A stretch of DNA of 64,000 nt. It comes from Diploscapter coronatus (lineage: Eukaryota; Nematoda; Chromadorea; Rhabditida; Rhabditidae). The DNA is taken from positions 10,927,249-10,991,248 of the forward strand of contig OZ038423.1 in the NCBI GenBank assembly GCA_964036155.1, read 5' to 3'. This document shows positions 36,901 to 50,000 of this stretch, piece after piece. The notes beneath the pieces are model-generated. The model ran no database searches. It had not been told where the DNA came from and was given only the letters and a program-made list of their open reading frames with translations. A program made the position numbers and the translations under genes. Every line of letters starts with the position of its first letter. Positions within the stretch are counted from its first letter, which is position 1.

Positions 36901-39900
36901 CCCCGATCCGGACTAACGCAGCAGCACAAGCTTTGGACGAATCTGCCCCATCTTGGCTTCGTCCGACTGTTCTGGCGCTTTTTATCGGCTGAAACAGAGA
37001 TTTTGTTTTTAATTTATTAAATTTGACTAACATTTAACATTTTTGCCATTCACAAGTCTTTTTTTTTTTTGTTGCTAAATTTGCGTCCCAAAATATTCCT
37101 GTTTTGGTAAAATAATCGCTCTAGAAAGAGAATTTGCCGAACAAACAAACACAATTTTCGATCTAACTTTTTCCGGACGATAAAATTACGTCCCAAAATT
37201 TGACGAGGCGAAATTTAAGAACTGGTAATGTCGCCGGTAAAAATTGGAAATATAGCCTCGAAAATTTGATCGGTTAAATTTCTATTGGGTCATTAAAAAT
37301 TCGAATTCCTAATTTCATTTTAATTTTTGTTATCTATGATCAGAAACAGCGTTCGAGTTTCTTTAGTTCCAAAAGTTTACTGAATGATCAATTATTTTAT
37401 ACCAATTGGTTCGAGTTGCTATCTTTAGGATGGTAAAGTCAGAGAAGGAGAGGAAAATGGGAAATTTGCAGTGACGATGATGCAAAGCGACAGAAGTCGG
37501 GCAAAAACCGGCGCAAGTGTCGAATTTCCGATTCGCGCGCGCACCTAGCGATCCCCGGTGTTCTTTGCGAAATTCGCCACGCGCTTCCCTCCGTATCACG
37601 AAAAATAATAACCACGACGCTTCCCCCGTAGTGAATGAACATTTAGGTATTTTTAGTCCACGGTGAAATTTAATCCGATTTTTCAAGCAAATTGGCAAAA
37701 CACGGAATTTCTGCAGAAATAAAGATGAAGATCAGCACGAAAAACTTACAGATATTATTGCTATTCTGAGCGTAGACCTGGGCTTTAGAGGTCGGAATTA
37801 TGGCGTAGTGGGAATTGGTTGAATTGTTATTGTTTGGACTCCCATTTTTCGGGTTTCCATTTTGCTCATTCGGACGGTCGTCGGCGTTAGACCCGATGGA
37901 CCAAATTAGCCCCTTGGTAGGATCGGAACTCGATGAAGTTGTGACTTGGGTCGAAACTATAGGGGTTTTCTTCTCGTTATTTTCCTTGTCAGGGCTCTTC
38001 CCCGTACTGCTATTTGAATTCGACTGCTGAAGTCGGACCCTCGGTAGATTGTAAATCACGGGATTTTGCGGGGGCGGCGGGTTTGTTGCCGATGGTGGTA
38101 AATTTAGAGGAAAAGGCGCTGGACGTCGGATGTTGGAATTGGAATTTTTGACCGAGTGGATAGGAGACTGGCCCGGTGGCGTAGAATAAATGTTTTCCAG
38201 ACCATAATAGGGGGCGGCGGCGCTCCAATAATAAGTAGTTACGCCATGACGTCCATCAACCTTTTGCCAATAATCCAAAGAGTTTGGCGGATTTCTCGAC
38301 CCTACGCCATTTTGTCGTAGGGCGTTTGGTGATGGCGTCGTCCCGCCAACGCCATTGGCGTACGTCATCCGCTGCGGAGGCGCCAGTGCAAGAAATCTAG
38401 CGGAGTTCGGAGTTTCAGGTGGGAAAATTTTAATTGACACCAAAGGAATCTAGAAAATTACTATTTTTAAAAACTAATAACGATAAGAAAACACGAACAA
38501 TAGAATTTTGAAGAAAAATGAAGGAGTATGAAATTTCGGGAGGGCGAAAAAGACGCAGAAAACACACGTACAGGGCCGATCCGACTGTGCAAATAATCAC
38601 AAAAATGTGAAAGCTGGTTGGCGGGAAGGAATAGCGTGGGAAATCGAGAGGGCACAGACAAACAGTCAAAGGGCGAGGGGCAAGTGATGCAATGGCAGAG
38701 AGAAAGAGAAGGAAAGAAAATATATGATTCAGGAATTAATAAAACAAAGGTGCGTGGACTTCAAATCTAAATTTATGAAATTAGTGAAATTTCAACTTTT
38801 TAGAAAGGGGAAATAATCACGCATGAAATTCGCTCTCAGCAAATGGAAAATATCAGACGTGTTAAGTCAATGATATAATGGAAATATGAAATCCTTTAAC
38901 ATTTTGATTATTTAGAAACAAGAATGTAAATCTCTAACCCAGGTGATAAATACCTGTCACACAGATCGATGATAGGAGATATGAAATCCATACAAAAACA
39001 TAAAGCTCTGCGGCAAGCGAAGAAAGATAGGGAAGATGAAAGAGAGAGAAAGAAACAGAGATAAAGATTAAGACGTTACACGCAGTAAATGACAGCTGAG
39101 AGAGGAAAAGAAGAAGGAACTCAAGAAATAGCATGATATTTTAAGGGAGGAGATGAAAAATGTGATATAGATAAAGAGACATAGCATTGAAAATGGAGAG
39201 AGAGAAGACAGACGCAACACCTGACGATTTTGAGAAATACCTGCACAAAATTTGGAAATCTCTAGTCTTATGATGAAGAATAGGAAGTTAAATTGGTTGA
39301 GATATCTTTCAAATTTAAAGATCTTTGAAAATGAAGATTGATTATGATTGATGGATGGCGGATCAAAAATTGTTGCAATGATCAAAATGAGAATATGCTA
39401 GTCAAGATAGCATGCACATTCTTAAGCATATAAGGAGAAATTGTATAGAGTTGGAAAATTATTAGTTTGCAAATGAGAAACTCTATGGGTGGTAATAACA
39501 TAAAGGACAAAATGATAATAACAATAAGCGGTGAGGGTTTGATAAGAATAGAAAACGGCGCAGTGGATGGAGATATAGATTTGTAGTCAGATAGTAAAAT
39601 GGCGAGGTTACGTACTTTGGCAAAAATATCAACTTTTAAAAATTGAAAAATTTAAGCCAAAAATTATGTTTTCGGGAATAACAAATGTGTTTTGACCTAT
39701 TCGAAATAAATAATCTCAGCGAAAAATGAAGTCAAAGAAAGGAGCTTAGGAAAAAGAAAAATTGCATTTAAGCAAAGAAAAAGAATTTCGGTAACGAAGT
39801 TTGGAAACGCTCCTGAAGAGAACAAGGAAATAGCGAATTTTGCAAAAAGAGATCAATTTTGAAAAAGCTAGGATAAGTTTTTGATCATTAGACTCTAAAT

Positions 39901-42900
39901 TAGCCATAATTACTCCCGAGTCTTAAATAGTTGCCATCGGCTTAAAATATTCCTTAACAAAGCTAATAGTCAATGCTCTAAAACTAAATAAGGAAATTTT
40001 TGTGCAGAATTTTCCAGGAGGATTAGGAACGAGAAGAGAGTATTTTTGAAAATAGGTGCGTTTTTTCGCAGGTAATTATGGGCATGGGAGATGGTTAAAG
40101 ATCGCTTTTGGATGAATAATTTTAAGGTGAAAAATTTCGAAAATATGCCTAAACATGAGCAAAATGTAGCAAAAATGCCCAAAATATGCGTCAGATAGTA
40201 GTGTTCTTGGAAATTGATAAGAAAAGAACACTGAGAAAATAGATAGAATCCACTGATAGATGATTTGATAAATATATTCCTCTCCCGGAAAGTAGAACAG
40301 ACGAAGAAATAAGAAAATAATTCCCGGGGGTTAGAGAAAACTAATCAATATGATGAAGAAGAGGAGAGAGAAGAGAATCAGAGGAAGAAAAATGAAATCG
40401 GAAAGAGTTCAACAAGAAAAGACAAGAAAGTATATCGATGGAACAACTTATGTGTTGACATTTTTAAGTACGTGAGCGCGCGGGAAAAAGTTACTTAGTT
40501 TTTCCCATCATACCGAAAACGGAAAGTCTTTCGTTCCAGAGTAATCAAGAAAAAACAAGTTTTTCAGGGGAAAAGAACAGATTTAATATGGAAAAAATCA
40601 CTATTTTCTGAAAGATGCAGTTTTCAGGAAATAGTGATAAATATCGGCAAAAAATCAGGTTTAATAGGAAAAATCATAAAGTTATGAAAAACTCCGTTTT
40701 AAGGAAGAAAAAATATTAATTTAGACGAAAAACGAGAGGAATTTTCGGCAAGCATTTCTACGCGTATTGACTTTCACACCACCACATACATTGGCATTAG
40801 AGGAATTTCCCCTACTTTCCCTACAAATATTAATACACGAAGATCGTACGCAGGGAAGTATCCACTTTTAGATTAGGAAGAAAAGTAATAGGTTGCTGAA
40901 GCCGCGCGCGAAGTCTAGGGAAAGTATAACGTAATATTGGAATGGCATGAGTAGTTCTATTGAAATTAGCATTTTAGAAAATTATCAATTGGAGAAAAAA
41001 TGCGACTTTACGATAGAGCAAACAATGCCGAGAGCAGCATGCCTTAGGTCCAAGAATTGCTGTGCGCGCGGCATGATAAAACAAAGATAAGATAAAAGAT
41101 CTAAGCCTATAGCAAAGAATAGACAGGAAAAAATGGCTGGTATATGGAAAAAATCTGATGAATATCAGCTTTTTCTGAGATCCAGTAATAAATTTGACTT
41201 GAGGAGAAAATAAAATACTGTCAAGAATAAAGTGTCAAATGGGCTGAGAACAAATATATAGAAAAGTTGATAAATATTAGCATGATTTTTGAGGCCGTGT
41301 TAGATAAATTAGGACTAGTTTTAATAGAACACTATTTTTCCCATTAATAATAATATTAACGCTAAAAATTAATGGTAATTTTATAGGTTTACCAAAATTA
41401 GGCGTTAAAATTATAAATCCATTGAAAGTTAGCTTCAAAATAATGTTCTCAAGTTTATTCTCTAGTCAAAAATTGCGTATCTTGCAAAAATGGTCCGTAA
41501 ATGAATATTTCAAGAGCGTCTCATCATAATTCCCGATGAAAATTTGATGTAAGAGGACCCATTTGATAGAATTGCGTCATAAAACGAATGGCCTCAGAAA
41601 GGAAACGCCAAAATGTTCCAAAATCAACCGATTTTAATGGATCACCAAGCATGTGCAAAAGCTGGAAAGGTTAATTCGCAGAAATAACGCGTGATTTAAA
41701 GAGAACGAGACAGGGAAGGATGAAAACCCGACTGGCATATAGATGAACAAAACACCTCCAGAGGACACAGAAATATGCGTGTGAATTGAACAACGAGAGG
41801 GCTCACGTGTTATAGAGAGAAGAGAGGCGAAAGATGCAGAGAAAGGCAGGGAAAAAATTGAAAGGGCCCCAGGGGAGGGCCCATTTTGAAATGGAAATAA
41901 ACGCTGAGGAGAATAAGACGTAAAAATAGAAATAAATCGGAACAAAGAAAAAATAGATCTTCCAAGAAAATGAATCGAAAATTTATATCACTCAGGAATC
42001 GTATGAAATAAAGAAATCCAAAATGTTATTATCTAAAAGTACCCAGCTTTTATACAATTCAGAATCATATGATGAAGATAAACAATAATAGTCTGGAATT
42101 TCATCATACTCGGATTTGAAGGAGTAAAAATCGAGTAAAAATAATCTCCAGCCATGACGATTTTGGAGTTAAATACTAATCTCTACTTCAGTAGCAAAGC
42201 AAAAATGCCTGTGTCGTCCGATTTTGCATCGGAAGAATGACGCAGGGCTTAAAACGTAGTTTTTAATCTGGCTTACGAAGTTTGAATTGGAGTGGAATAC
42301 AACAACTGAATCAAAATAAAGCTTACATAAATATGAAGAAAAACTCTATTGGTAAGAACACGGAATACTTTGCTTCAAGATTAATGCCTTGTTTTTGGAA
42401 AGCGTATCCCACGTTAGTAGAAAAGTACTCATATTTAAGGCACAAGTATCACAGTCGCTGAAAAACGTCTCGAATTTTCGGAGTATTTTCCGAAATTTGG
42501 CGTGTCATTCGCGGCTTTCGAGTGCCGTATTGCTGCCTGTGTTTCGTCTTTCTTTCTCCTCTCTCCTTTTTCCCAGTAATCGGATATGCAAAGGAAGGAA
42601 AAATGCCTCAGGAACAAAGAAGAATACGAAAGAAAATCTAATTCCTTCGAACTCTGCCCCATAATGAGGCATAGGCGGTAAGACACGCAGAGAAAAGGAA
42701 TTTTCGAAGAGGAACTATTGAGCAAATTTAGGGTAATTGTTGGGACAATTTGAACAAATTTCGATGAATTAAAAAAATATCTAACTTGTTATGTTCAACA
42801 GAAAAAAGGCTTAATTTCGCTGAGTACCTCCGAATGAAATTTTCCCGAAATTAATTATTGAATGCCCCCAAAATTCAATAGGATAGAGGAAACATATAAG

Positions 42901-45900
42901 GCGAATCGAGAAAAATATGTGGGACTGAAAAAAGACAATGAAAACCCCGCTGCTAGGGGAATAAAGAAGAAGAAGAAGAAATGAAATGAAAATGCAGAAC
43001 GCACTAAAATAAAAGAAATAGAATAACGAGAATATATGAGAAATCCAGAGTGCATACACTGCGCTTCACAGAAATAGAGCATCGAATATTTGGTTGGCTC
43101 ACCATATTCTGGTGTATATCCAGGGGATTAAGCTATGGATACGATCAAGTAATCCAGAACGATGAACTACTATGCTATTTTTATTCAACGCCATTCGTTT
43201 GTAAACCCAATACGAAAATTCTTGGAAAATTGGCCAACAATTACTATATGACGGAAGACGAAGGGCCTAGCTAGGGGCACTTCATTAGTTTTCTGAAATA
43301 CCCTGTCATATAGTAACCGTCGGTCAATTTTCAAAAATCGTCCGTACTGCGTTTACAAGCGAGTGACGCTGGATAAAAATGACATAATAATTCATCATTT
43401 CGAATTACCTGGTCGTATCCATAGCTTAATCCCCTGGATATACACCAGAATTATGGCGAACAACCAACCAAATGTTCGATGTTCTATTTCTATGAAGCGC
43501 AGTATATGTGATAGCCCGAAAACAAAAAGGGCACATTTTTGAGTGAAGCCATATTTGAGAAAATAGAGATTATCTTGAGAACCGATAAAAATGCTAAAAA
43601 TGACTAGTAAAATTGGCATTAAATCGGTAACAAAATAATGGAAAAAAGATATCAGTAGGTGATAATTTAGTGACGTTAGGCCAGACTACTGCGGAAAAGG
43701 CCGTGAGAAGTAATCCGATTTAGAGACCACCATTTGGCGCCTAGATGAGCCTAATTACAAATAAAAGAATGGTCGGGGAAGTCGCGAAAAAAATTCTGAG
43801 AGTAAATTTTTGGCGATTTTTACTAAGAATAAAATCAGGCCTAGAGATGATATGTAATAAAAATTGAGATTAAAAGTAAGTTTTGAAAGTCCAGTTGGCC
43901 TAAAATATAAGATAAAATCGAAAACAACGGTGTCCGGAAATAACAGACAAAGTATGGGGTTTCTAGGTAACAAGTCGTTTTTCTCCAAGTTGCCTGGATA
44001 GAGGATGAATATGTAATGCACACATAAATTATAGCAATAACACGAAAATAAGGGAGCATTTGATGATGAAAGACGTTTTCATGTTTATTGGATTGGATCC
44101 AAAATTAATAGAAGGCTTTCTTTTTTTTTATAGTTTTTAGGGGCTAAGAAAACGAGGATATTTTCGGCTTACAAATTTTGCAGTACCTAAAAAACCCAAA
44201 AAAATTGTAGGTATCATATATCCTTCTGCTTAAAATCTAAAATTCTGCGAACAAAATTTGCGAGAATTTTTCCATGTTCGATGTAGCTTCACGCATAAGG
44301 CAAAAAATGCTAGGAAAAAACGCAAGAACACATTTTCTTTCTCAGCATATCTCGTAAGATCGCACTATTTCGTTATATTTCTCTAAGGGTCTTAGATCTT
44401 CATTCTATTTCTCAATTTTCTCTAGGTATCCAAAAATCTTGAAGTATTTCTCCAAGATTAAGACCAAACGAAGAGAGATGGTTCATGAAAACATTCGTGT
44501 CTATGTCTGAGATTTCTTAGATTCTCTCCGAATTTCCCCCTCACTTGTCCGCATGCGCCGTACGCGCTGATTTCCGCACTTTCACTTATAAAACACATGC
44601 GCTTGACGCCCTGATAAAAAACTGTCAAGATACGCATCGATTTTATTGTAAGATTAAGAACAAAGGGAAAGAAGAGACAGTTTTTAGAGATCTTAATAAT
44701 TTTGGTTATATTAGGGTTTACTTTAAATATAAATTGCAAATTGAAATTAAAAAAAAAAAAAACTTGAATAAAGCTCAAATTTTGACGAACAAAGATTGAT
44801 TCTTAGATACCTAATTTAAATTTTCTGTGGTTAAATTGGATGTTAAACAATAGCTTTTAATTCAAGCTAAGATATAAAAAGCTACAGAATCAAAGATTTA
44901 AGTTTTCTGGCATGAATCCATTAAACATCGGCTATATTCATGTTCAGAAAGTGGAAAATACACATGATGCAATATCTCAGACATAGATTCAGGGAAATAG
45001 AAAGGGCACACAAAAAAGAGTAAAGCAGAATAAAAAGGTATAACTTAAATAGAATGCTAGGGTAAATGATTAGACATCATATATTAATTGCAAAAATCAA
45101 ATTATGATGAAGAACTGTCCAATAGTCTGTAATTGAAAGTTTTTCAAGAGGAAAATTTAAGTACTATTCGAGTACCTAACTGCAAAAACCTGAAATGGTT
45201 TTGACAGAAAGGAGTGAAAAATTGGAAATTTTGTGAAAATTCGTCAGAGTTTTGATCGATAATCGAAAACGGCGAGTGTTTTCTATGAAAATGATGATTC
45301 ACATTTATACAAAAGGGGAAAGAGGAGATCAATGAAAGTGTTGCTGAGAAAAAATGCGGCATTTAAAAATAAATTTCGATTTTAAATTTCGAGATAAAAT
45401 TAGATTAATAAAAATAGCGGCTGTTATTCCGAGGGATAAACAATAAAAAGTATATGACGATTCAGCCAAATTGCTATGTCAAACTGGGTTCTATGTTTGG
45501 TTCTCTCAAGTCGTAGCCAAAAGGATGAAGCTAAGAACGAAAAGAGACTGTCTTTTGGCAAAGAGAGAATGTAAGTCCTTGGCATAAATCAGAAAGATAG
45601 TAGAAAGAAGCGATTTTGACAATAAATAAGGATTTCCGAAGGTTTGGAATATCCTTTGAGGAATTTGAAAAATGCGACTTTTGAAAATTGAGAAAAATCG
45701 GCTGAAAACTGAACATTTTCGTGATCTAAAAGGGATTAAATCTTTGATTTCAAGTACCGAAATAGTCCTGATTTTAAAGACCCGAATTTTCAAGTACAGG
45801 ATTAGCGAAAGTACGCTTCAAAGTGAACGAGACACTTTTGTCGGGATTTGAAAGCGGGAATTCGGCTTTTATGGGTGAAGAAATGGTCAAAAATTATTGC

Positions 45901-47095
45901 AACTAGTCTGGAGGTTTAAGCATAAAGGAAGATTTTTTTTTCGGAATTTTGGCAAAATGAGGAGAAAAATCAAAACATAAAGGAATAAATTAAGTGCGTC
46001 GTGGGATCCAGAGACATACCACTTGGCTATGCGGGAAAAGAAAAAGACTCTCACCAAAAGAAAATGAATTTCTGAATTCAATGACGTAATGAAGAAGCTC
46101 ATTTAGAATTGGGCCAAATAAAGAAGAAAAGGAAGAAAATGAATGGAGTTTGCATTCCTAATGAACAAAAGGATGAAAATAGTAGAATTGAAGTGAAGAT
46201 CAACTTTTCAGAAGTGAGATTTAACAAAATTCTAAAAATTAGAGGGAAAATATGATGAAGTACAGCTTGTAATATAACCAAATTTACCATAATTTGCAAT
46301 ATTTTAGAAAAATGTAGTCATCTTAAGAGCAATAATTTAACCTAGTTCTGATAAATTTAAGACACATATATTCGTTAAATCCAGCCTTAAAACGACACAA
46401 GTTTGCATAAATTAAATTGAACTTGAGAAAAAATAACTAAATTAGCCAACTCATGATAAAATTTCGATTAAAACCGCGAAGATCAGTTTTAGGTATGATG
46501 GTCTAATCGAATGATGATCGCTGATTGCATCATTGGGAAAAATAAAGCTGCTTCCTTGGAGTTTTTGCCCCATTCCATCCATCCCTATCTTCATTCAAAC
46601 GCGACAACTGTTCAAAAAATTCCCCTTCTCTAATTCCTTACCCTCTCTTAAAAATCCATACTATTTCTCCGTTTCTAATTCTTTTTCTATTTTCTATACT
46701 ATTTCTCAACTTTCGAAATCTTTTCATATCTTGAAATTCAGCGATATTTTCCTTCTGAATGACAGATTTGGGAGGATTTTTCTGTCAGTTCATATTTTTC
46801 GCACGGGGGCGTCGGAGTTTCAGCAAATTTTCTTTCCGAAAAATTAATTACCACGAGGAAAATCGTAGTGGATTTAAATAGAAATAACGGGTGAACGGTA
46901 AAAATGATTAAAAAAATAAAATTAAATAAAAAATGACTCACAATTTAAATTGATATCCAAAGTGTGATTCGGATCGACGTATTCTCCATTGTTGTCCAAA
47001 TCCTCTTTCCTCACCTAAAATTATAACTTGTAATCTCTTTTCGAAACTGTTGATCCCTTTACCTGAGTAATAATTCCCTCCAGAGAATGGGTCAT
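30981..47095 (-). CDS. scpl-1: Small CTD phosphatase (SCP/CTDSPL family), HAD superfamily
   Basis: Main isoform, minus strand: 47095-47063, 47014-46942, 36988-36902, 36340-36210, 31966-31862, 31811-31662, 31449-31264 and 31142-30981, all in phase, giving 308 residues. Exon 1 plus 2 reads [17 protein letters not shown], matching the IITQV-KED start of vertebrate SCPs. Exon 3 encodes a basic stretch and CCC (about residues 57-59), equivalent to the palmitoylated Cys cluster of SCPs. The catalytic domain has [12 protein letters not shown] (nucleophile Asp132, acid/base Asp134), [35 protein letters not shown] and [17 protein letters not shown]. Known role: dephosphorylates Ser of the RNA polymerase II CTD and other phosphoproteins. 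Intron 36989-46941 is about 10 kb. Two further 5' exons (37750-38368 and 32054-32528) join the same core in phase, so at least three promoters are likely. A final GINS extension precedes the stop. Confidence 0.93.
32054..32389 (-). CDS. scpl-1: Alternative first coding exon of scpl-1 (proximal)
   Basis: An open, GC-rich, clearly coding exon lies just upstream of the catalytic exons. Its donor is AAG followed by GTTGAA at 32054 (another GTTGAA donor at 32030 is possible), phase 0, and joins exon 31966-31862 in frame. A strong acceptor TTTTTACAG ends at 32529; from there the frame has a stop, so this is best read as a spliced-leader site with translation from the first ATG ([16 protein letters not shown]) at 32389. 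The frame is open further up to about 32505 without ATG. The peptide is Ser/Pro/Arg-rich and disordered ([20 protein letters not shown]), then helical. This isoform would lack the IITQV start and the Cys cluster. Confidence 0.65.
32529..36209. other. scpl-1 intron, large
   Basis: Intronic for the longer scpl-1 isoforms and promoter territory for the proximal one. It holds a possible plus-strand small gene at 35454-35648, GACGTC-type motifs near 35100 and 35370, and copies of the GAAGATCA motif near 34043 and 34180. A minus-strand ATG frame at about 35352-35426 ([17 protein letters not shown]) has a donor but no in-phase partner. Confidence 0.5.
35454..35648 (+). CDS. Possible small nested gene, 64 codons
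   Basis: Single-exon frame starting [20 protein letters not shown] and ending SSEPPRT. TTTTAG lies eight bases before the ATG, as for a spliced-leader acceptor. Codon use is more balanced than in the surrounding AT-rich intron. The N-terminal half looks like an amphipathic helix, the C-terminal half is polar. It lies antisense within a scpl-1 intron. No family is recognised, and chance is not excluded. Confidence 0.33.
   Translation: MTNFKNQMVIESIKFLESCMLENLVDSFDEICRMTHRGSTQGDEIKGSERNAGAKTYSSEPPRT
37750..38368 (-). CDS. scpl-1: Alternative first coding exon of scpl-1 (distal, disordered)
   Basis: A 206-codon open exon with GC-rich, coding-like composition. The frame is open upstream but the first ATG is at 38368 ([20 protein letters not shown]). 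The peptide is Asn/Ser/Pro-rich and disordered ([37 protein letters not shown]). Its donor (T then GTAAGT at 37750) leaves one base, the same phase as exon 2 (46942), so it can splice to 36988-36902 or to 36340-36210. It is therefore an alternative 5' end giving a longer N terminus in place of the IITQV segment. It could also be part of a separate upstream gene, but no other partner exon in phase was found. Confidence 0.68.
43051..43510. repeat. Long near-perfect inverted repeat (foldback), about 460 bp
   Basis: Left arm 43051-43255 and right arm 43303-43510 are reverse complements along their whole length. A core of 31 bases around GGGGATTAAGCTATGGATAC is identical, and the remainder differs mainly by transitions. 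The axis lies at the palindrome CCTAGCTAGG (43266-43275), whose flanks (GAAG...CTTC) also pair, leaving almost no loop. Both arms carry similar open frames in the same sense ([14 protein letters not shown] versus [15 protein letters not shown]). No transposase is seen. It may be a foldback transposon or an inverted duplication of an old coding fragment. Confidence 0.85.
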
Positions 47096-50000
47096 TTAAT
47101 TTTTCTTCTGCTTCTTTGTGTCCTCTCGACTTCTTCCTTTGTAATCTTGCTCTGTCTCTCCAAAATTACAAAATATTAGACTTCTTAGATCCGATCCTTA
47201 TATGGCCATCACTTTCTTGTTGCAATATCGGAGCTGAAAATCAATTAGCTTGTAAAAATCAAACTTTTAACCGTGAATGATAAAATTTGATAGGACGCGA
47301 GTTTTGATAAAATTGATAAATTCACGATTGATAGGTGAAATTCGAAAAATCACATGATGAGGGACTAAATAATATGGAAATGTAGAGGGTGTCTCTGATA
47401 AAAGTTTAAAATGCGCATAATCGGCTAAAAATTGATAAATAGACCGATACAGACTGAATTTTGCCGATAACAACTAGGGTGGATGCAAACTTTTTGAATG
47501 AAAATGCTAATTGATTACAAAATTGATCGATTTTGCGAGGAAGAAAGCTGGACTTCACTGAAATTGGCATCAAGTTCTTATTTTTCTATAGAAAAGCTGA
47601 TTTTCATAAGAAAATGTCCGTTTTCTCCGAATTTGGTACAATATTTAATCTCATCAAAAATTCTTTCGCTTGTTTCTTTCAAAAATTCACTGCCAATTTT
47701 AGACATTATTGAATTTTGACACGTACTTTGAGCATAGAATGGGTAAAAATGGAGAATAACGAATTTTCCTGTTAAAAGCCACAGAAAGGAACAAAACTCG
47801 CAAAAAGCGAATGGAATAAAAATAATTGCCCTCCAGCCATTTTCATCGATGACGAAAAACGGCAGAAAGAGCCACGTTTATAGCATAAAACTGAGGTAGA
47901 ATAAACGGAAAAAGAAGTAGGAAGTCTAATAAAATAGGAATTTTAATGATTGCAATGAAATATAAATAAATAGAGGATTTCAGAGAACAGATTTTGAACT
48001 TGTTGTTATTTCGTTTTGTTTTGGAATAGATGATGAGATTTAGATTTGCAGATAGATATCAAAGATTAAATTGAAATAAAAATAAAACGTTGCCAAACAA
48101 GTATAAATATGCAGAGTTTATAAAAATCACGTATATAGACAAAAGTCTATCTTATAACCTAGCGTATAATAAAAATAACAGAAAACATCGATTTTAGACC
48201 AAATAGAAGGCAATTTTACTTAAACCACGTGACAAAGGGTAAACTAATGGGAGTCCTTTATATTTACCCAAAGATTCTCTACTTTGTCGATGGAAAAGGA
48301 CGAATTTTGCCAAAACGCGGAAATCATTGGCGCATATCAAATTTCCCTGCCGGCCTTTTTACGAGGACACCTTTTTAAGCCTGAAAATGCCCCTCTTTGC
48401 TCAGTTTTGTTTCCGAAAATCGAAATAAAATTCGAACGCAGTTAAGTGAACCGGAAAATATCGAAAACAACCGCTTGTGCAAGTTGGCAACGCTTGGATA
48501 TGCAGGACGGTTTTAGATTTCAAATTAAAATATCATTCAACATTATAAGGAATTTAAATGGTGAATGTCGGCTTTTTATCGCTGAAGAGTGAAGACATTT
48601 GTTGAAGATCAATTTCTTTACTATTGAAAAATGAGTAAAGATGCAGTTTTGATGAAGATCAGCTTTTTCTATTGATTATTAATAAGAAATCAAAATTTTA
48701 AACAGTCATTTTCGGTTTTTTGCAAGCGAATGACAAAAATTGATAAGCGTGATGGCGCCAAAAAGGTTAACGACCCTGTTTATAACCCGTATGTATTTCC
48801 TTAAATGCTATATTATAGGATCAAAAAATCGTCTGAAATATATTTACTTGAAAAATAGAACATTCTTTCACATGTTAGAAATCGTATATTCCTGGCAAAA
48901 CAAAGCGATACTTTTTGAAGTGATCGATAAGTCAGGGTTAAGAATGCAATGTTAAAGAATAGGAAACAAAATCAGAAAAAATGCTGGGACATCAATCTGA
49001 CATGAGTCCAATAATCGGAATGACAATTGTTTCATTTCTCATATCATTAAGAATAGACAGAGGAACACGGTTGGGATAAAAATCAATTTTCGTCAAATGA
49101 TCGAACTGAACTAATGCCAAGGCAGGGGACGATTCAAACAGAGAAAGGTAAACAAAGAGGAGAGAAAGAATGTGAAAATTCGGAAAATAGACACTTAGGC
49201 CTATATATCATTGATAAAAAAAGATCGAAAGTTTTGGAAAAGAGATCAAATTTCAATGATTTGGGCATGATAAAGGTGATCTTCATTCAAAAATGAAGAC
49301 ATATTGAGCATTTTTATGGATCAAGCACGATTTAGCACTTTTTCCGTGTTTGACTTTTTTCTTAAAATGGCCAAACATCTTGAATGACGCAATGAAAAGA
49401 ATAATTCGTAAAAATCGACTTTTTTCCGAAATTCAAAGAATATCGTCAAAATCTTGAAAAGAGATGCAGAAAAACCGTTCTGCGATCGATTACTTTGAAG
49501 TTGGAATTGTAAAGAAAAAGATAGAGGAAATGAAAGAGAATATAGAGAAAACAAAACACAGGAAGCGAAATGGGAGAGATTGGGACAAAAGGTCGGGGCT
49601 GAATTTGCCTCAAAAACGGTTGGAATAAACATTTCCTTTAAAGTAATATTTTTAGAAAAAAATGAAGAAAGGACATTTTTAACAGAATAGTGTTTAGTTT
49701 TTCCTAGAAATATTCTTTGAAAAGATAAAACCCTCAGAAAATCTAGAACTTCGATTTTCGTAATGAAAATGCCCAATATTAGACCTTCGCTTACACCTTA
49801 TCAACACCCTCAAAAGTCTTTTCATAGGCATGAATTGCATAGAATATTACTGATTATCAACTTTCTGACTTTTTTCTCTCCCTGTCTCTCTCACTTCCCA
49901 CACTATTTTTCTTTCCTTCTCTGACTCTTTTTACTCTCTAAATTCAGCTATATCTCTCGCTCTTTTTCTTAATCAGTCTCTATGGCGACTAACTAGCACG

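Larger units (their letters stand above)
36989..46941. other. 10-kb scpl-1 intron
   Basis: This single intron, purine-rich on the plus strand (so pyrimidine-rich in the scpl-1 sense), contains the alternative exon 37750-38368 and the long palindrome at 43051-43510. Otherwise I see no exon with splice sites and codon bias; many short open frames are by-products of the base skew. Confidence 0.6.

Noticed and set aside
42966..42981. Run of GAA units
   Set aside because: Five units only, ordinary for a purine-rich intron strand; no further structure.
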